NCBI GenBank assembly: GCA_025465535.1
Contig: JAODMY010000151.1
Coordinates: 1 to 45,109 of the forward strand
Length of the DNA stretch: 45,109 bases
Reading direction: 5' to 3'
From: Glaciihabitans sp.
Lineage (GTDB): Bacteria; Actinomycetota; Actinomycetes; Actinomycetales; Microbacteriaceae
Notes under the pieces: model-generated
Told to the model about the DNA's origin: nothing
Databases searched by the model: none
What the model saw: only the letters and a program-made list of their open reading frames with translations
Made by a program: the position numbers and the translations under genes
In this document: positions 31,969-40,860 of the stretch, in pieces
Numbering within the stretch: position 1 is the first letter of the stretch
How the letters are laid out: the number at the start of each line of letters is the position of its first letter

Positions 31969-32946
31969 TTAGCGTGCGGGCACTGCAACGGACACAATGC
32001 TCGAGACCAGCCCGGCGACATCCTTGGACTGGAATTGGAGCGTGGTCGCTTGTGCGCCGACCCGAATCGCACCGGTGTACGTTGCCCAGGTCCCGTCGGC
32101 GACCCGCCAGAGGATCGAAGCTACTCCGGACCCGACATCGCTGGCTGTCGCTGTTACCGTGCGCTTGAACGAGCGGTAAGACGCGCTCACCAGCGGCGAG
32201 ACTGTGTCGGACTTGATCGCGAGTGACCGCGTCGGCTCAGTGATTCCAGAGGCAATGGTGCGGTAGCGGAGGGTCCAACTGCCGGTCGGAATCGTGATGG
32301 GGCCGGTGTAGGTCGTCCAGGTCGTTCCGTTGTAGGAGTATTGCGTGACCTGGCCGCTCACTGTCGTGCCTGCCGAGAGAGTGACGACAGGTGCCACCGT
32401 GTACCAGCCGGCCAGGCCGTTGGGGGAGGCCGGGTCCACGGTCGCCGTAGTCACCGCGGTCGCTGCAGGGATCGCGAGGGGAACGCTCGCTGAGACATTG
32501 CCAGCGACATCCGTTGCCCGGAAGGCGATCGTGACCGCGGCCGCGTCTGTCACAGTCGGGCCCGCGTAGGTCGTCCAGGGGCCGCCCGCGATGCTCTGCT
32601 CGAGGCTTGCGACGCCGGATCCCGCGTCGGTCGCGGTGGCACTGTAGGTACGCGTAGCCGAATTGAACGCTGGGGTTACGGCCGGCGGTGCGCCGTCGAC
32701 CTTGAAGGCAAGAGTCTGGGTGGGCTCGGTGAATGCCGAATTGATCGTGCGGTAAGACAGAGTCGAGACTCCGGACGGGATGACGATTGCCGCGGAATAG
32801 GTGCTCCAGGTTGTGCCGTTAAAGGAGTACTGCGTGACCTGGCCCGCACTGGGCGTGCCCGCGGTCAGCGTGACAGTCGGCGTCGTCGAGTACCAGCCCG
32901 CGAGACCGTTCGGCGCCGCAGGATTGACGGTTGCCGTGGTCACGGG
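31969..32946 (-). repeat. Tandem duplication encoding the two C-terminal modules
   Basis: Two units of about 485 bases (about 32946-32466 and 32463-31969). Each encodes T-x-A-T-V-[ND]-P-A-[AS]-P-N-G-L-A-G-W-Y at its start, then GQVTQYS[FY]NGTTW and a late D-x-G-S-G-V-A-S motif. The boundaries are approximate. Confidence 0.75.
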
Positions 32947-34290
32947 TGGCGTGGTCACGGATGCCGTGTTGGCAATCGAGTAGTCATCCGTGGTGAGCGT
33001 GCCTACCGAGAACAGGCTGAGGCCGAAGTCGATGCCGTCGTAGCCGGCGGGTATGGGCTTAGTGACCCAGGATGCCGCGGTCCAGGCCGTGGCCGGGGCG
33101 AAGTACGGACTCGCATCCCAATAGACCCACCCTCCCGTGGATGTTCGCAAGTAGACCTCGTACTGGGTAGTCGTCGTCGAGGTGTACCACGCGCCCAGCT
33201 GGTATGACGCGCCAGGAATTACCGAGGGTGAGCAGCTGCCGAGGTCAAGTATGGGCATTACCTTCGAGTCACCGTCGGTGTATGCGCTCATCCTGAGGCG
33301 GGCGGCAATGTTGCCGGTGTGCCCGGGGGAGACAGTGGTGTAGGTCGCCGTGTTGGTGCCGAAGCCGGCCTTGGCCCAGCAGTTGGGCAGGTTGGTCGTG
33401 GAGTTGATTGTCTCGAAGCTCGGGTTGGTCACGCTGGCGGAAGTCGTGCCCGGAGGCACGACGACGGCGGCCTGGGTTGTGCCGCCAATGACCTGCGCGA
33501 CCGTCTTCACGACCGTGTTGTTGGCCGACTGCGTGCTGAGCCAGGAGACGAACTGGCTGAAGAGAGCCGGGGAGATTCCCAGCGAACAGGCGTTTGAGCA
33601 CATGTGGTGGAAGGTGAGGATGACCCATCCGCCACCGTTGTTCTGGGCGTTGGTGACGGTCGACTCGAGATCGGCCAGGGTCCAGGAGGAGTCGAACTCG
33701 TCGAGTGCCGCAAGCCGATAGGGATTGGCCGGTGGAATGGTTTCCGCGAACTTACATCCTGCGCAGCCGAACCGCGACTGGATGTCGCCGAGACTGCGCG
33801 CGCTGTTGTAGCCGCAGGACTGGGCGAGTGCGTTCACGGTGGTGTTGGTCGCTGCGAACGGATACGCGAAGTTCTGGACCGGGAACCCCCAGCCGAGCAG
33901 CGTGTCGCGGTCGAGGCAGATCTGGCGCTGTGCTTCGGCGCTTGACAGCGTGGTGAGGTCGGGGTGGTTGACTGTGTGACCGGCGATCTCGTTTCCGGCG
34001 GCGTACAGCGAGCTGAGGTCGGCTCGGGTCTGGTAGCCCGGGAGGCCGATCGTTCCCGAGTTGGTGTAATACGTGCCGTGCATGCCCGCGGCATTCATCA
34101 CTGGGGCAGCGGCCACTGTGTCGGCGTTGCCGTCATCGAAGGTGAGGCTCACGACCGTTGGGGAGATGGCGGCGTGGGCTGGCGCAACGATCGACAGCGC
34201 CGCAGCCAGTGCCAGGATCACGGTCGCCGATGCCTGGGCCGCCAAACGGTGGCGCGGGTGGTTGGCAGGTAATCCAGACGTGCTCTTCAC
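31969..34290 (-). CDS. Secreted polysaccharide deacetylase with duplicated C-terminal domains
   Basis: 773 residues. A signal peptide ends near AHAAIS. The NodB domain (about 45-250) has the metal motifs VSLTFDDGN (Asp-Asp) and AGHTVNHPDL (H-x3-H), and ILTFHH near its end. A jelly-roll-like module of about 165 residues follows (VTNPSFE... onward). Two copies of an Ig-like/OmpL47-type module of about 160 residues end the protein. The GTG at 34290 has GGGAGGA 5-8 bases upstream; the frame is open to 34404 without homology. Likely reaction: removal of acetyl groups from a cell-surface or environmental polysaccharide. No sortase or membrane anchor is present. Confidence 0.9.
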   Translation of the reverse strand: MKSTSGLPANHPRHRLAAQASATVILALAAALSIVAPAHAAISPTVVSLTFDDGNADTVAAAPVMNAAGMHGTYYTNSGTIGLPGYQTRADLSSLYAAGNEIAGHTVNHPDLTTLSSAEAQRQICLDRDTLLGWGFPVQNFAYPFAATNTTVNALAQSCGYNSARSLGDIQSRFGCAGCKFAETIPPANPYRLAALDEFDSSWTLADLESTVTNAQNNGGGWVILTFHHMCSNACSLGISPALFSQFVSWLSTQSANNTVVKTVAQVIGGTTQAAVVVPPGTTSASVTNPSFETINSTTNLPNCWAKAGFGTNTATYTTVSPGHTGNIAARLRMSAYTDGDSKVMPILDLGSCSPSVIPGASYQLGAWYTSTTTTQYEVYLRTSTGGWVYWDASPYFAPATAWTAASWVTKPIPAGYDGIDFGLSLFSVGTLTTDDYSIANTASVTTPPVTTATVNPAAPNGLAGWYSTTPTVTLTAGTPSAGQVTQYSFNGTTWSTYSAAIVIPSGVSTLSYRTINSAFTEPTQTLAFKVDGAPPAVTPAFNSATRTYSATATDAGSGVASLEQSIAGGPWTTYAGPTVTDAAAVTIAFRATDVAGNVSASVPLAIPAATAVTTATVDPASPNGLAGWYTVAPVVTLSAGTTVSGQVTQYSYNGTTWTTYTGPITIPTGSWTLRYRTIASGITEPTRSLAIKSDTVSPLVSASYRSFKRTVTATASDVGSGVASILWRVADGTWATYTGAIRVGAQATTLQFQSKDVAGLVSSIVSVAVPAR

Positions 34291-34385
34291 GGTGTTCCTC
34301 CCGTCGCGCGTGCTCGAGGCCGTACCGCGCTCAGGTTGCGCGGAGGCACCCAAGACCCTCGATGGGGGGCGCGCCTGACTATGCC

Positions 34386-34415
34386 AATCTGACCGTCCGT
34401 ACATATGGCGGTCAA
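34386..34415 (-). promoter_or_regulatory. Candidate promoter of the polysaccharide deacetylase gene
   Basis: On the minus strand, TTGACC (34415-34410), an 18-base spacer and CAGATT (34391-34386), giving a leader of about 90 bases. An imperfect dyad GACCGTCC/GGCGGTC (34391-34413) overlaps the -35 box. Confidence 0.35.
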
Positions 34416-34525
34416 TGCTCTGCGGGCAACCCTGCGGGGATCACGGAGAATGTGCGGATGCCCGCAGCCCCGTTACAGGAGCGGAGGTGACGATCGGCGC
34501 GCGTGCACCCGCAGCCTTCGACGGA

Positions 34526-34993
34526 CTACCGGGCGACGTCGGCCAGGTAGCGGGTGATCGCTTCGGCCGCTGCTTCGTGGTCGATGACGTCCGGCTCACC
34601 GGAAGTACCGATCGATCCGACCAGTTCGCCGTCGATGAAAATCGGGATGACGCCGCCCCAGAACTTGTAGCTCTCATCGGTACCGTCTGCGATCGACGGG
34701 TCGGCATCACGCTTCAATCGGGCCAGCAATGAGCTGTGGCCGAACTTCTTCATCACGAGGATCTTGCCCTGGATGACATCCGCATTGCCCTGCCCGGTGC
34801 GGCCGAGCTGAGCGCGATAGGCGAGCTCGTCACCGATGTGGATGTCGACCGCAAGATTGCGGTCCCACTCGCGGATGACGCCAACGGCGATCTCACCGAG
34901 CTTCACCGCGTCGTCGCGGGTGAAGGAGGAAACGTTGGCGACGGGCTCATTCTCGAGCTGCTCGATTGTGTAGGTGGGTTCGGGGCGGGCCAT
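34526..34993 (-). CDS. HbpS/GlcG-like (UPF0303) heme-degrading domain protein
   Basis: 155 residues. The pattern YRAQLGRTGQGNADVIQGK, FGHSSL and the C-terminal GGVIPIFIDGELVGSIGTSG are diagnostic of the HbpS-like/UPF0303 family (annotated heme-degrading domain). No signal peptide is visible, so it is cytosolic. The ATG at 34993 has AAGGA 8 bases upstream; the open extension to 35116 is not conserved-looking. It is divergent from the FAD monooxygenase. Some family members bind haem or act in glycolate operons; the role of this one is unknown. Confidence 0.85.
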   Translation of the reverse strand: MARPEPTYTIEQLENEPVANVSSFTRDDAVKLGEIAVGVIREWDRNLAVDIHIGDELAYRAQLGRTGQGNADVIQGKILVMKKFGHSSLLARLKRDADPSIADGTDESYKFWGGVIPIFIDGELVGSIGTSGEPDVIDHEAAAEAITRYLADVAR

Positions 34994-35164
34994 AGTCGTT
35001 TCCTTCGGTGGTTCGGGGGAGTCGCGGTGCGGATGCTTCGCGATAAACACGCGGGCACATACCAGTTTATCGAGGCGGTCCTCCACTCTGCGGTCTGACG
35101 TCGGCACTCTCGGCAAGTGTTCGAAAAGCGCCGAATAGTCTGGTTCTGCAGCCCGAGGAGAGAC

Positions 35165-36331
35165 ATGAGTTCAACAGTCGTTGAGAATCGAAAGCGCTTG
35201 TCGGTGGCCATCGTCGGTGGTTCACTGGTCGGGCTGGCCGCAGCGGTGGCACTCGGCAGAGCGGGTCATCGGGTGAAGGTCATCGAACGGTCGGCCGGAC
35301 TGCTGGCGGAACAAGGCTCGGGACTCGGAGTCGATCTCGGTCTGTTGGGGTGGCTGGTCGGCGAGCGCGCCGTTTCGGGCCTGCCGGTGATCACGTCGGG
35401 CAGCCGGGTCTCGGCCAGCTGGAGCGGTGTGTACGAACTGTTGCGTGACCGGGCCGGGGGAACCCCGGGAGTCACACTCCACGACGGTGTCACGGTGCGG
35501 GGTGTCAGTTCGTCTCGCAGCTCGGCACCGAGCAGCAGCGCCGTGGGCAGCGCTGTGGGCAGCGCCGTGGTCGTGGAAACTGCCGGTCTGGGTACATTGA
35601 TCGCGGATGTCGTCGTGGGTGCCGACGGGTACCGCTCGCTTGTGCGACGCCATGTCGCTTACGACAAGCCCGAGGCGGAGTACGCGGGATACTGGCTGTG
35701 GCGCGGCGTCCTGGACGAAGCCGACATCCTGGGCGATTCGTTGCTTGGCAAACGCGCCGTGACCCGCGCGCTCGACCGTGGCCTTGGTGTATTCACCGAT
35801 GCGGGTCGCTACCTGGTGACGTATCCGATGCCGGGAGCGTCCGGAGCGATTGATCCCGGCCGTCGCCGAATCAGCTGGAACTGGTACTGGTCGGCTGCCG
35901 ATGGGGAACCGCCGTGGCCGGCGGGCTCCCGGCCGCGCACGATCCTGGCGTCCGAGCTCGATCCGGCCGCGGCAGCCCGTGTCGCTGTAGCGGCAGAAGT
36001 TTGGCCAGACCCTTGGCCGCGACTGATAGAGCTGACGGCACGTCGGAAGGGTCTGTTCACGAACGCGATTTACGAGTACTTGCCCCACCGGTTGGTTGGC
36101 GAGCGGACGGTAATCATCGGCGATGCTGCCCACGTAGCCACCCCCATGACCGGTGCCGGGCTGATCACTGGCTTCGAGGACGTGATCGCGCTCGCCGAGG
36201 AGCTGCGAGGCGCCGACTCCGCCGGGGTGCCTGATGCTCTGCGCCGCTACGAGCGTCTGCGTCTCGGCCCGGCCCGGGACCTCGTCGAATACAGCCTGGC
36301 CTGGAGTTCGAGATTCCGAGCCGGCCGCTGA
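35165..36331 (+). CDS. FAD-dependent monooxygenase (aromatic hydroxylase type)
   Basis: 388 residues of the group A flavoprotein hydroxylase family. Visible motifs are the dinucleotide-binding SVAIVGGSLVGLAAAVALGR, the D-G motif VVVGADGYRSLVRR and the second FAD motif VIIGDAAHVATPMTGAG. Overall it most resembles 2,6-dihydroxypyridine 3-monooxygenase-like proteins. GAGGAG just upstream decides ATG 35165. It would use NAD(P)H and O2 to hydroxylate a small aromatic ring in the cytosol. No other aromatic-catabolism gene is adjacent. Confidence 0.88.
   Translation: MSSTVVENRKRLSVAIVGGSLVGLAAAVALGRAGHRVKVIERSAGLLAEQGSGLGVDLGLLGWLVGERAVSGLPVITSGSRVSASWSGVYELLRDRAGGTPGVTLHDGVTVRGVSSSRSSAPSSSAVGSAVGSAVVVETAGLGTLIADVVVGADGYRSLVRRHVAYDKPEAEYAGYWLWRGVLDEADILGDSLLGKRAVTRALDRGLGVFTDAGRYLVTYPMPGASGAIDPGRRRISWNWYWSAADGEPPWPAGSRPRTILASELDPAAAARVAVAAEVWPDPWPRLIELTARRKGLFTNAIYEYLPHRLVGERTVIIGDAAHVATPMTGAGLITGFEDVIALAEELRGADSAGVPDALRRYERLRLGPARDLVEYSLAWSSRFRAGR
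35543..35566 (+). repeat. 12-bp tandem repeat inside the monooxygenase gene
   Basis: GTGGGCAGCGCT is followed directly by GTGGGCAGCGCC, encoding an AVGSAVGSAV run in a surface-loop position. Being a multiple of three, copy-number change would not break the frame. Confidence 0.6.
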
Positions 36332-36402
36332 GCGGTCGAAAACCTATCAGCTGTCGGCCGCGGCAAACCAGCGCACTGGTCGCGGCGGGCCGACGAACAC
36401 GA

Positions 36403-36434
36403 TAAAATTAGTTAGTGTCATAGGCACCATAACT
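36403..36434 (+). promoter_or_regulatory. nrtR-nad operon promoter with candidate NrtR operator
   Basis: A -10-like TAAAAT (36403-36408) is followed by a dyad at 36410-36434: outer arms AGTTA/TAACT are perfect, inner GTG/CAC pair as well, with a mismatched core. The half-site AGTGTCA resembles those described for actinobacterial NrtR. It covers the expected transcription start, so binding would repress. Confidence 0.5.
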
Positions 36435-36449
36435 CGAAGGGATATCGTG

Positions 36450-37133
36450 ATGGCGGTCCCTGAGTCGGTATCGATCGCGGTATCAACCGTGATTTTCGCG
36501 TTGCGGTCCGATGGAGATGACGCCGGAGCTTCCCTGCGCGTGCCTCTCGTGAGGCGCATCCGTGAGCCGTTCAAAGGCAAGTGGGCGCTGCCCGGTGGCC
36601 CTATCGGGTCGCGTGAGAGCCTCGTGGAAGCCGCACGCCGCAGTCTCCTCGAGACGACACGTCTCACCCCGACCTACCTCGAACAGCTCTATGCCTTTGG
36701 GGAGGCCGATCGGGCACCCGGCGACCGAGTCGTATCGATCGTCTACTGGGCCCTTGTGCGGCCCGACGAAGCCGAGCGGGCGGCAGAGGGTGAGAACGTC
36801 CGCTGGTTCACGGAGGAGGAGCTACCCACGCTCGCCTTCGACCACAACCGGATTGTCGCCTATGCACTACGACGGCTCCGCACAAAGATGGAATACAGCC
36901 GCATCGCACATGCCTTTCTCGGTTCCACGTTCACGCTCGCCGAGTTGCGGCAAGTCCACGAAGCTGTGCTGCAGAAGCAACTCGACCCGGCTAATTTCCG
37001 CCGACAGATCGAGGGTTCCCACACGGTCGTGCCGACCGGCGACGTGCGCGCGGGCGGGCGCAATCGACCGCCTCGGCTCTACCGATATGACACCGCCGCC
37101 CTTCGCGAAAGCGATCCCACCACTTCGCCTTGA
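36450..37133 (+). CDS. nrtR: NrtR, Nudix-related regulator of NAD biosynthesis
   Basis: 227 residues. The N-terminal Nudix-like domain (about 1-140) binds ADP-ribose-type ligands; the C-terminal winged helix includes GSTFTLAELRQVHEAVL and ANFRRQIE. The Nudix box is degenerate: GPIGSRESLVEAARRSLLET lacks the R-E-U-x-E-E-x-G-U core, so hydrolase activity is probably lost, as in other NrtR proteins. AAGGGA lies 7 bases before ATG 36450; a GTG 3 bases earlier is possible. It directly precedes nadABC and should repress that operon, releasing it when ADP-ribose or related NAD-pathway metabolites bind. Confidence 0.93.
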   Translation: MAVPESVSIAVSTVIFALRSDGDDAGASLRVPLVRRIREPFKGKWALPGGPIGSRESLVEAARRSLLETTRLTPTYLEQLYAFGEADRAPGDRVVSIVYWALVRPDEAERAAEGENVRWFTEEELPTLAFDHNRIVAYALRRLRTKMEYSRIAHAFLGSTFTLAELRQVHEAVLQKQLDPANFRRQIEGSHTVVPTGDVRAGGRNRPPRLYRYDTAALRESDPTTSP

Positions 37134-37167
37134 TCACTTGATCGTCGGCTCAACAAGGAGAACCATC

Positions 37168-38469
37168 GTGACATCCATCGACAGCACCATCCAGCGCATC
37201 CGCTCGGGCGAAGCCGAGGGCAGCGCGTGCAGCCCCGCCCTCGCCGACGCCCCGTGGACATTCGATCTCCTGACTCCGGGCTACGGGCCGGGATCATCGA
37301 TGGGCGACCTCATCCCCACGGGGTCACCGCGACAGGGCCAACTGCCTGAGGTGTACCGCACGGCGTCAAACGATGAGCTCGATGCGCGTATCAGTGCGGC
37401 GAAACAAACTCTCGGTGACCGAGTAGTCGTGCTCGGCCATTTCTACCAACGCGACGAGGTGCTGAAGTACGCCGACTTCGTTGGCGATTCCTACCAACTC
37501 GCGAACGCGGCGCTTGAGCGCCCGAATGCCGAGGCGATCGTATTCTGCGGCGTACATTTCATGGCGGAAACCGCAGACATTCTCTCCAGCCCCGGCCAGG
37601 CGGTAATCCTGCCCAATCTTGCTGCGGGCTGCTCGATGGCCGACATGGCCGACATCGACTCGGTTACCGAGTGTTGGGATCAGTTGACTGCGCTGTTCGG
37701 AACCGAGCCCGATGCCAGTGGTCGGGTGCCCGTCATCCCGGTCACCTACATGAATTCCTCTGCCGCACTCAAGGGTTTCTGCGGTGATCACGGCGGAATC
37801 GTCTGCACCTCATCAAACGCGTCGGCCGCACTCGATTGGGCATTTGAGCGTGGCCAGCGGGTGCTCTTCTTTCCCGACCAGCATCTGGGCCGCAACACAG
37901 CGAAAGCCATGGGAGTGCCCCTCGACCGCATGCCGATGTGGAACCCGAATAAGCCTCTCGGCGGCAACGGTGCGGACGAGCTGGAGGATGCCCGCGTCAT
38001 CCTTTGGCACGGCTTCTGCTCTGTGCACAAGCGGTTCACGGTCGGCCAGATCGAGAGTGCACGCGCCGAGTTTCCCGGGGCGAGAGTACTCGTTCACCCG
38101 GAATGTCCGTCGGGCGTGGTCGATGCAGCAGATGCCGCGGGCTCAACCGATTTCATCGGCAAGGAGATCGCTGCAGCGACCGAGCCAACGACATTCGCGA
38201 TCGGCACCGAAATCAACATGGTGAATCGGCTCGCGAACCAGTATCCGCAACACCGGATTTTCAGCCTCGACCCCGTCATCTGCCCGTGTTCGACCATGTA
38301 CCGTATCCACCCCGGCTATCTCGCCTGGGTGCTCGAGGCGCTCGTCGATGGCGACGTGTTGAATCGCATTGTGGTTGCTGACGACGTTGCCGTCCCCGCG
38401 CGGATTGCGCTCGATCGGATGCTCGCGGCGCGCCCAGGCGGATCCGTCGCGCGGGTGATCGGTGACTAA
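37168..38469 (+). CDS. nadA: Quinolinate synthase
   Basis: 433 residues, the long NadA form. It condenses iminoaspartate with dihydroxyacetone phosphate to quinolinate, using a [4Fe-4S] cluster. Candidate ligands are Cys in VFCGVHFMAE, HPECPSGV and PVICPCSTMY. The N-terminal LGHFYQRDEVLKYADFVGDS is diagnostic. GTG 37168 has AAGGAG 7 bases upstream. It is second in the NAD operon and overlaps nadB by 8 bases. A cysteine desulfurase at the operon end probably supplies cluster sulfur. Confidence 0.97.
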   Translation: MTSIDSTIQRIRSGEAEGSACSPALADAPWTFDLLTPGYGPGSSMGDLIPTGSPRQGQLPEVYRTASNDELDARISAAKQTLGDRVVVLGHFYQRDEVLKYADFVGDSYQLANAALERPNAEAIVFCGVHFMAETADILSSPGQAVILPNLAAGCSMADMADIDSVTECWDQLTALFGTEPDASGRVPVIPVTYMNSSAALKGFCGDHGGIVCTSSNASAALDWAFERGQRVLFFPDQHLGRNTAKAMGVPLDRMPMWNPNKPLGGNGADELEDARVILWHGFCSVHKRFTVGQIESARAEFPGARVLVHPECPSGVVDAADAAGSTDFIGKEIAAATEPTTFAIGTEINMVNRLANQYPQHRIFSLDPVICPCSTMYRIHPGYLAWVLEALVDGDVLNRIVVADDVAVPARIALDRMLAARPGGSVARVIGD

Positions 38470-40012
38470 GGCACGCACCGCTCTCGTTATCGGTTCGGGC
38501 GTCGCGGGGTTGGTCGCGGCCGTCCGGGCCAGCACTACGCACCAGGTAACCCTGATCACCAAGACCGCCCTTGGCGAAGGGGCATCAATTTACGCGCAGG
38601 GCGGTATCGCCGCCGCACTGTTCAACGGTGACAGCGCCCGCATTCACGCCGACGACACGGTCCGGATCGGGGGCGGCCTGAACTCGCGTCGCGCAGTGGA
38701 CATCCTCTGCACAGAAGGCCCGATGCGCGTTCGCGACCTCATCGACCTTGGCGTCGCCTTCGATCGCGATGGAGGTGAGCTCGCCCGCGGCCTCGAGGCC
38801 GCGCATTCTCGCGACCGCATCGTGCACGCCGGCGGGGACAGAACGGGCGCGGAGGTCCAGGCCGTGTTGGTAGCGGCCGCGCGTAAATCGCGCGTTCAGA
38901 TTCTCGAGCACGTGTTTGTTGAGGAACTCATCATCGACGCGAACCGGGTCGTTGGGGCGGTACTGATGTACCCGAACGGCATCGTCGAATCCCTCGAGGC
39001 CGACGCCGTCGTTCTCGCGACCGGCGGCGGCGGGCAGTTGTATCCGCACACGAGCAACCCGGCGGTGTCAACTGGTGATGGCGTCGCGCTTGCCCTGCGG
39101 GCTGGGGCGGCACTGCGCGATCTCGAGTTCTACCAGTTCCATCCGACGACACTTGCGATGCCCGGCAATTTCCTCATCTCCGAGGCTGTTCGCGGTGAGG
39201 GAGCCGTGCTCGTGGATTCATCGGGACACCGTTTCATGACGGACGAGCACCCCGACGCCGAACTGGCACCGCGCGACATCGTTGCCCGCGGTATCGCGCG
39301 CAGGACGGCCGCACAGGGCGGCGCCGCAGTCCTGCTGGATGCAACAGCGCTGGGTGCCGCCTTCCTCAAGCGGCGGTTCCCGGGTATCACTGCGGCCACC
39401 GCGCACCTGGGACTTGACTGGCTCAACAATCCGATACCGGTAACTCCCGCAGCGCACTACTGGATGGGCGGGGTGCGCACCGATGAATGGGGGCGCACTT
39501 CGATACCCGGGCTCTTCGCCGTTGGCGAGGTCGCCTCCACTGGCGTACACGGGGCCAACCGGCTCGCCTCAAATTCTCTACTCGAGGGGCTGGTTTTTGG
39601 TTGGCGTTGTGTTGATGCGCTGGCCGAGCCGTGGCCGGATGACGCCGAGCCCGCGCTTGGTGCGATAGCCGAAGAGCCGCAGGTGGATCCCTCCGAGCCG
39701 GTCGACCGTGCCAGCCTTCAGTCGTTGATGTGGAGCACGGCTGGGCTGTTCCGTGACGAGAAATCCCTCACGGAGGCTGCGACTCAACTCGCGCGCTGGT
39801 ACGTCGCCGCCCCGCCGGCTTCGGCGACGTCCATTGCGGCGGTCGCGGCAGCCGAGACCAGAAACCTGCTCGACCTCGCCCGCGTTATCGTCGCGTCCGC
39901 TCGCATGCGCCGCGAGTCGCGCGGTGCCCATTTTCGATCCGATTTCCCGCACGCTGATCCAACATTCGCTCGCCACGCCGACCTGGCAAGAAAGGCCGTC
40001 ACCAAATGTTGA
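38462..40012 (+). CDS. nadB: L-aspartate oxidase
   Basis: 516 residues. FAD-binding VIGSGVAGLVAAVRAS at the N-terminus, succinate dehydrogenase/fumarate reductase-type core (IYAQGGIAAAL, VLATGGGGQLYPHTSNP) and the flavin-site ANRLASNSLLEGLVFG. It oxidises L-aspartate to iminoaspartate, the NadA substrate. The GTG overlaps the end of nadA by 8 bases and the stop overlaps nadC by 7, so the three are translationally coupled. Confidence 0.97.
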   Translation: MTKARTALVIGSGVAGLVAAVRASTTHQVTLITKTALGEGASIYAQGGIAAALFNGDSARIHADDTVRIGGGLNSRRAVDILCTEGPMRVRDLIDLGVAFDRDGGELARGLEAAHSRDRIVHAGGDRTGAEVQAVLVAAARKSRVQILEHVFVEELIIDANRVVGAVLMYPNGIVESLEADAVVLATGGGGQLYPHTSNPAVSTGDGVALALRAGAALRDLEFYQFHPTTLAMPGNFLISEAVRGEGAVLVDSSGHRFMTDEHPDAELAPRDIVARGIARRTAAQGGAAVLLDATALGAAFLKRRFPGITAATAHLGLDWLNNPIPVTPAAHYWMGGVRTDEWGRTSIPGLFAVGEVASTGVHGANRLASNSLLEGLVFGWRCVDALAEPWPDDAEPALGAIAEEPQVDPSEPVDRASLQSLMWSTAGLFRDEKSLTEAATQLARWYVAAPPASATSIAAVAAAETRNLLDLARVIVASARMRRESRGAHFRSDFPHADPTFARHADLARKAVTKC

Positions 40013-40860
40013 CCACCACGCACATCCACTCCGTCGTCGCGGCAGCGCTCAGCGAGGACGCCCCCTGGGGAGATCTCACGAGCGAGACTCTCATCCCCGC
40101 GAACGCGATCGCCACGGCGCGACTCGTTGCGAGGGAGCCGGGAGTCTTCAGCGGAGGGGCCGTGTTCACCGCGGCGATGACGCTAACGGATCCGACGATC
40201 GCCGTCACCGGATCGGTTGCCGATGGGACCCACTTCGGCGGGCGTGATGTCCTCGCCGAGATAGTGGGACCTGCACGCGCTGTGCTCCAGGCGGAGCGGG
40301 TTGCGCTCAACTTCGTCCAGCGGATGTCAGGGATCGCGACCGAGACTGCCCGCTACGTCGCCGAGGTGGCCGGCACGCACGCCCGAATCGTCGACACGCG
40401 CAAAACCACGCCCGGACTCCGCCAATTCGAACGGCACGCGGTGCGCTGCGGCGGTGGACACAACCACCGCTTCTCGCTCTCCGACACCGTCATGGCGAAA
40501 GACAACCACCTCGCCATCCTCACGGCCGACGGCCAGGACCTCACCGCCGCGCTCCTCGCCGTGCGTGAGCGGCTGTCGCACACCACTCATCTTGAGGTTG
40601 AGGTCGACAGGCTCGACCAGATCGACGCGGTCATGGCGGCCGGTATCGACACCATCATGCTCGACAACTTCACACCCGACGAGTTGCTCGAAGGCGTACG
40701 CATGGTGGGTGGGCGAGCTCTTGTTGAGGCGAGCGGGAACGTCTCGCTCGCCACCGTCGGCATGATTTCGCGCACCGGGGTCGACATCATCTCGGTTGGC
40801 GCGCTCACGCACAGCGTTCGATCGCTTGACCTCGGGCTCGACATCGAAGTGACCTTGTGA
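40006..40860 (+). CDS. nadC: Nicotinate-nucleotide pyrophosphorylase (decarboxylating)
   Basis: 284 residues. The quinolinate and PRPP-binding region DTRKTTPGLRQFERHAV is followed by GGGHNHRFSLSDTVMAKDNH, and the barrel ends with SGNVSLATVGMISRTGVD. It converts quinolinate and PRPP to nicotinate mononucleotide and CO2, completing the de novo branch begun by NadB and NadA. It overlaps nadB by 7 bases and the following gene by 4. Confidence 0.97.
   Translation: MLTTTHIHSVVAAALSEDAPWGDLTSETLIPANAIATARLVAREPGVFSGGAVFTAAMTLTDPTIAVTGSVADGTHFGGRDVLAEIVGPARAVLQAERVALNFVQRMSGIATETARYVAEVAGTHARIVDTRKTTPGLRQFERHAVRCGGGHNHRFSLSDTVMAKDNHLAILTADGQDLTAALLAVRERLSHTTHLEVEVDRLDQIDAVMAAGIDTIMLDNFTPDELLEGVRMVGGRALVEASGNVSLATVGMISRTGVDIISVGALTHSVRSLDLGLDIEVTL

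Noticed and set aside
36323-36337. Hairpin GGCCGC-TGA-GCGGTC at the monooxygenase stop codon as a terminator
   Set aside because: It includes the stop codon, contains a G-T pair and has no T run.
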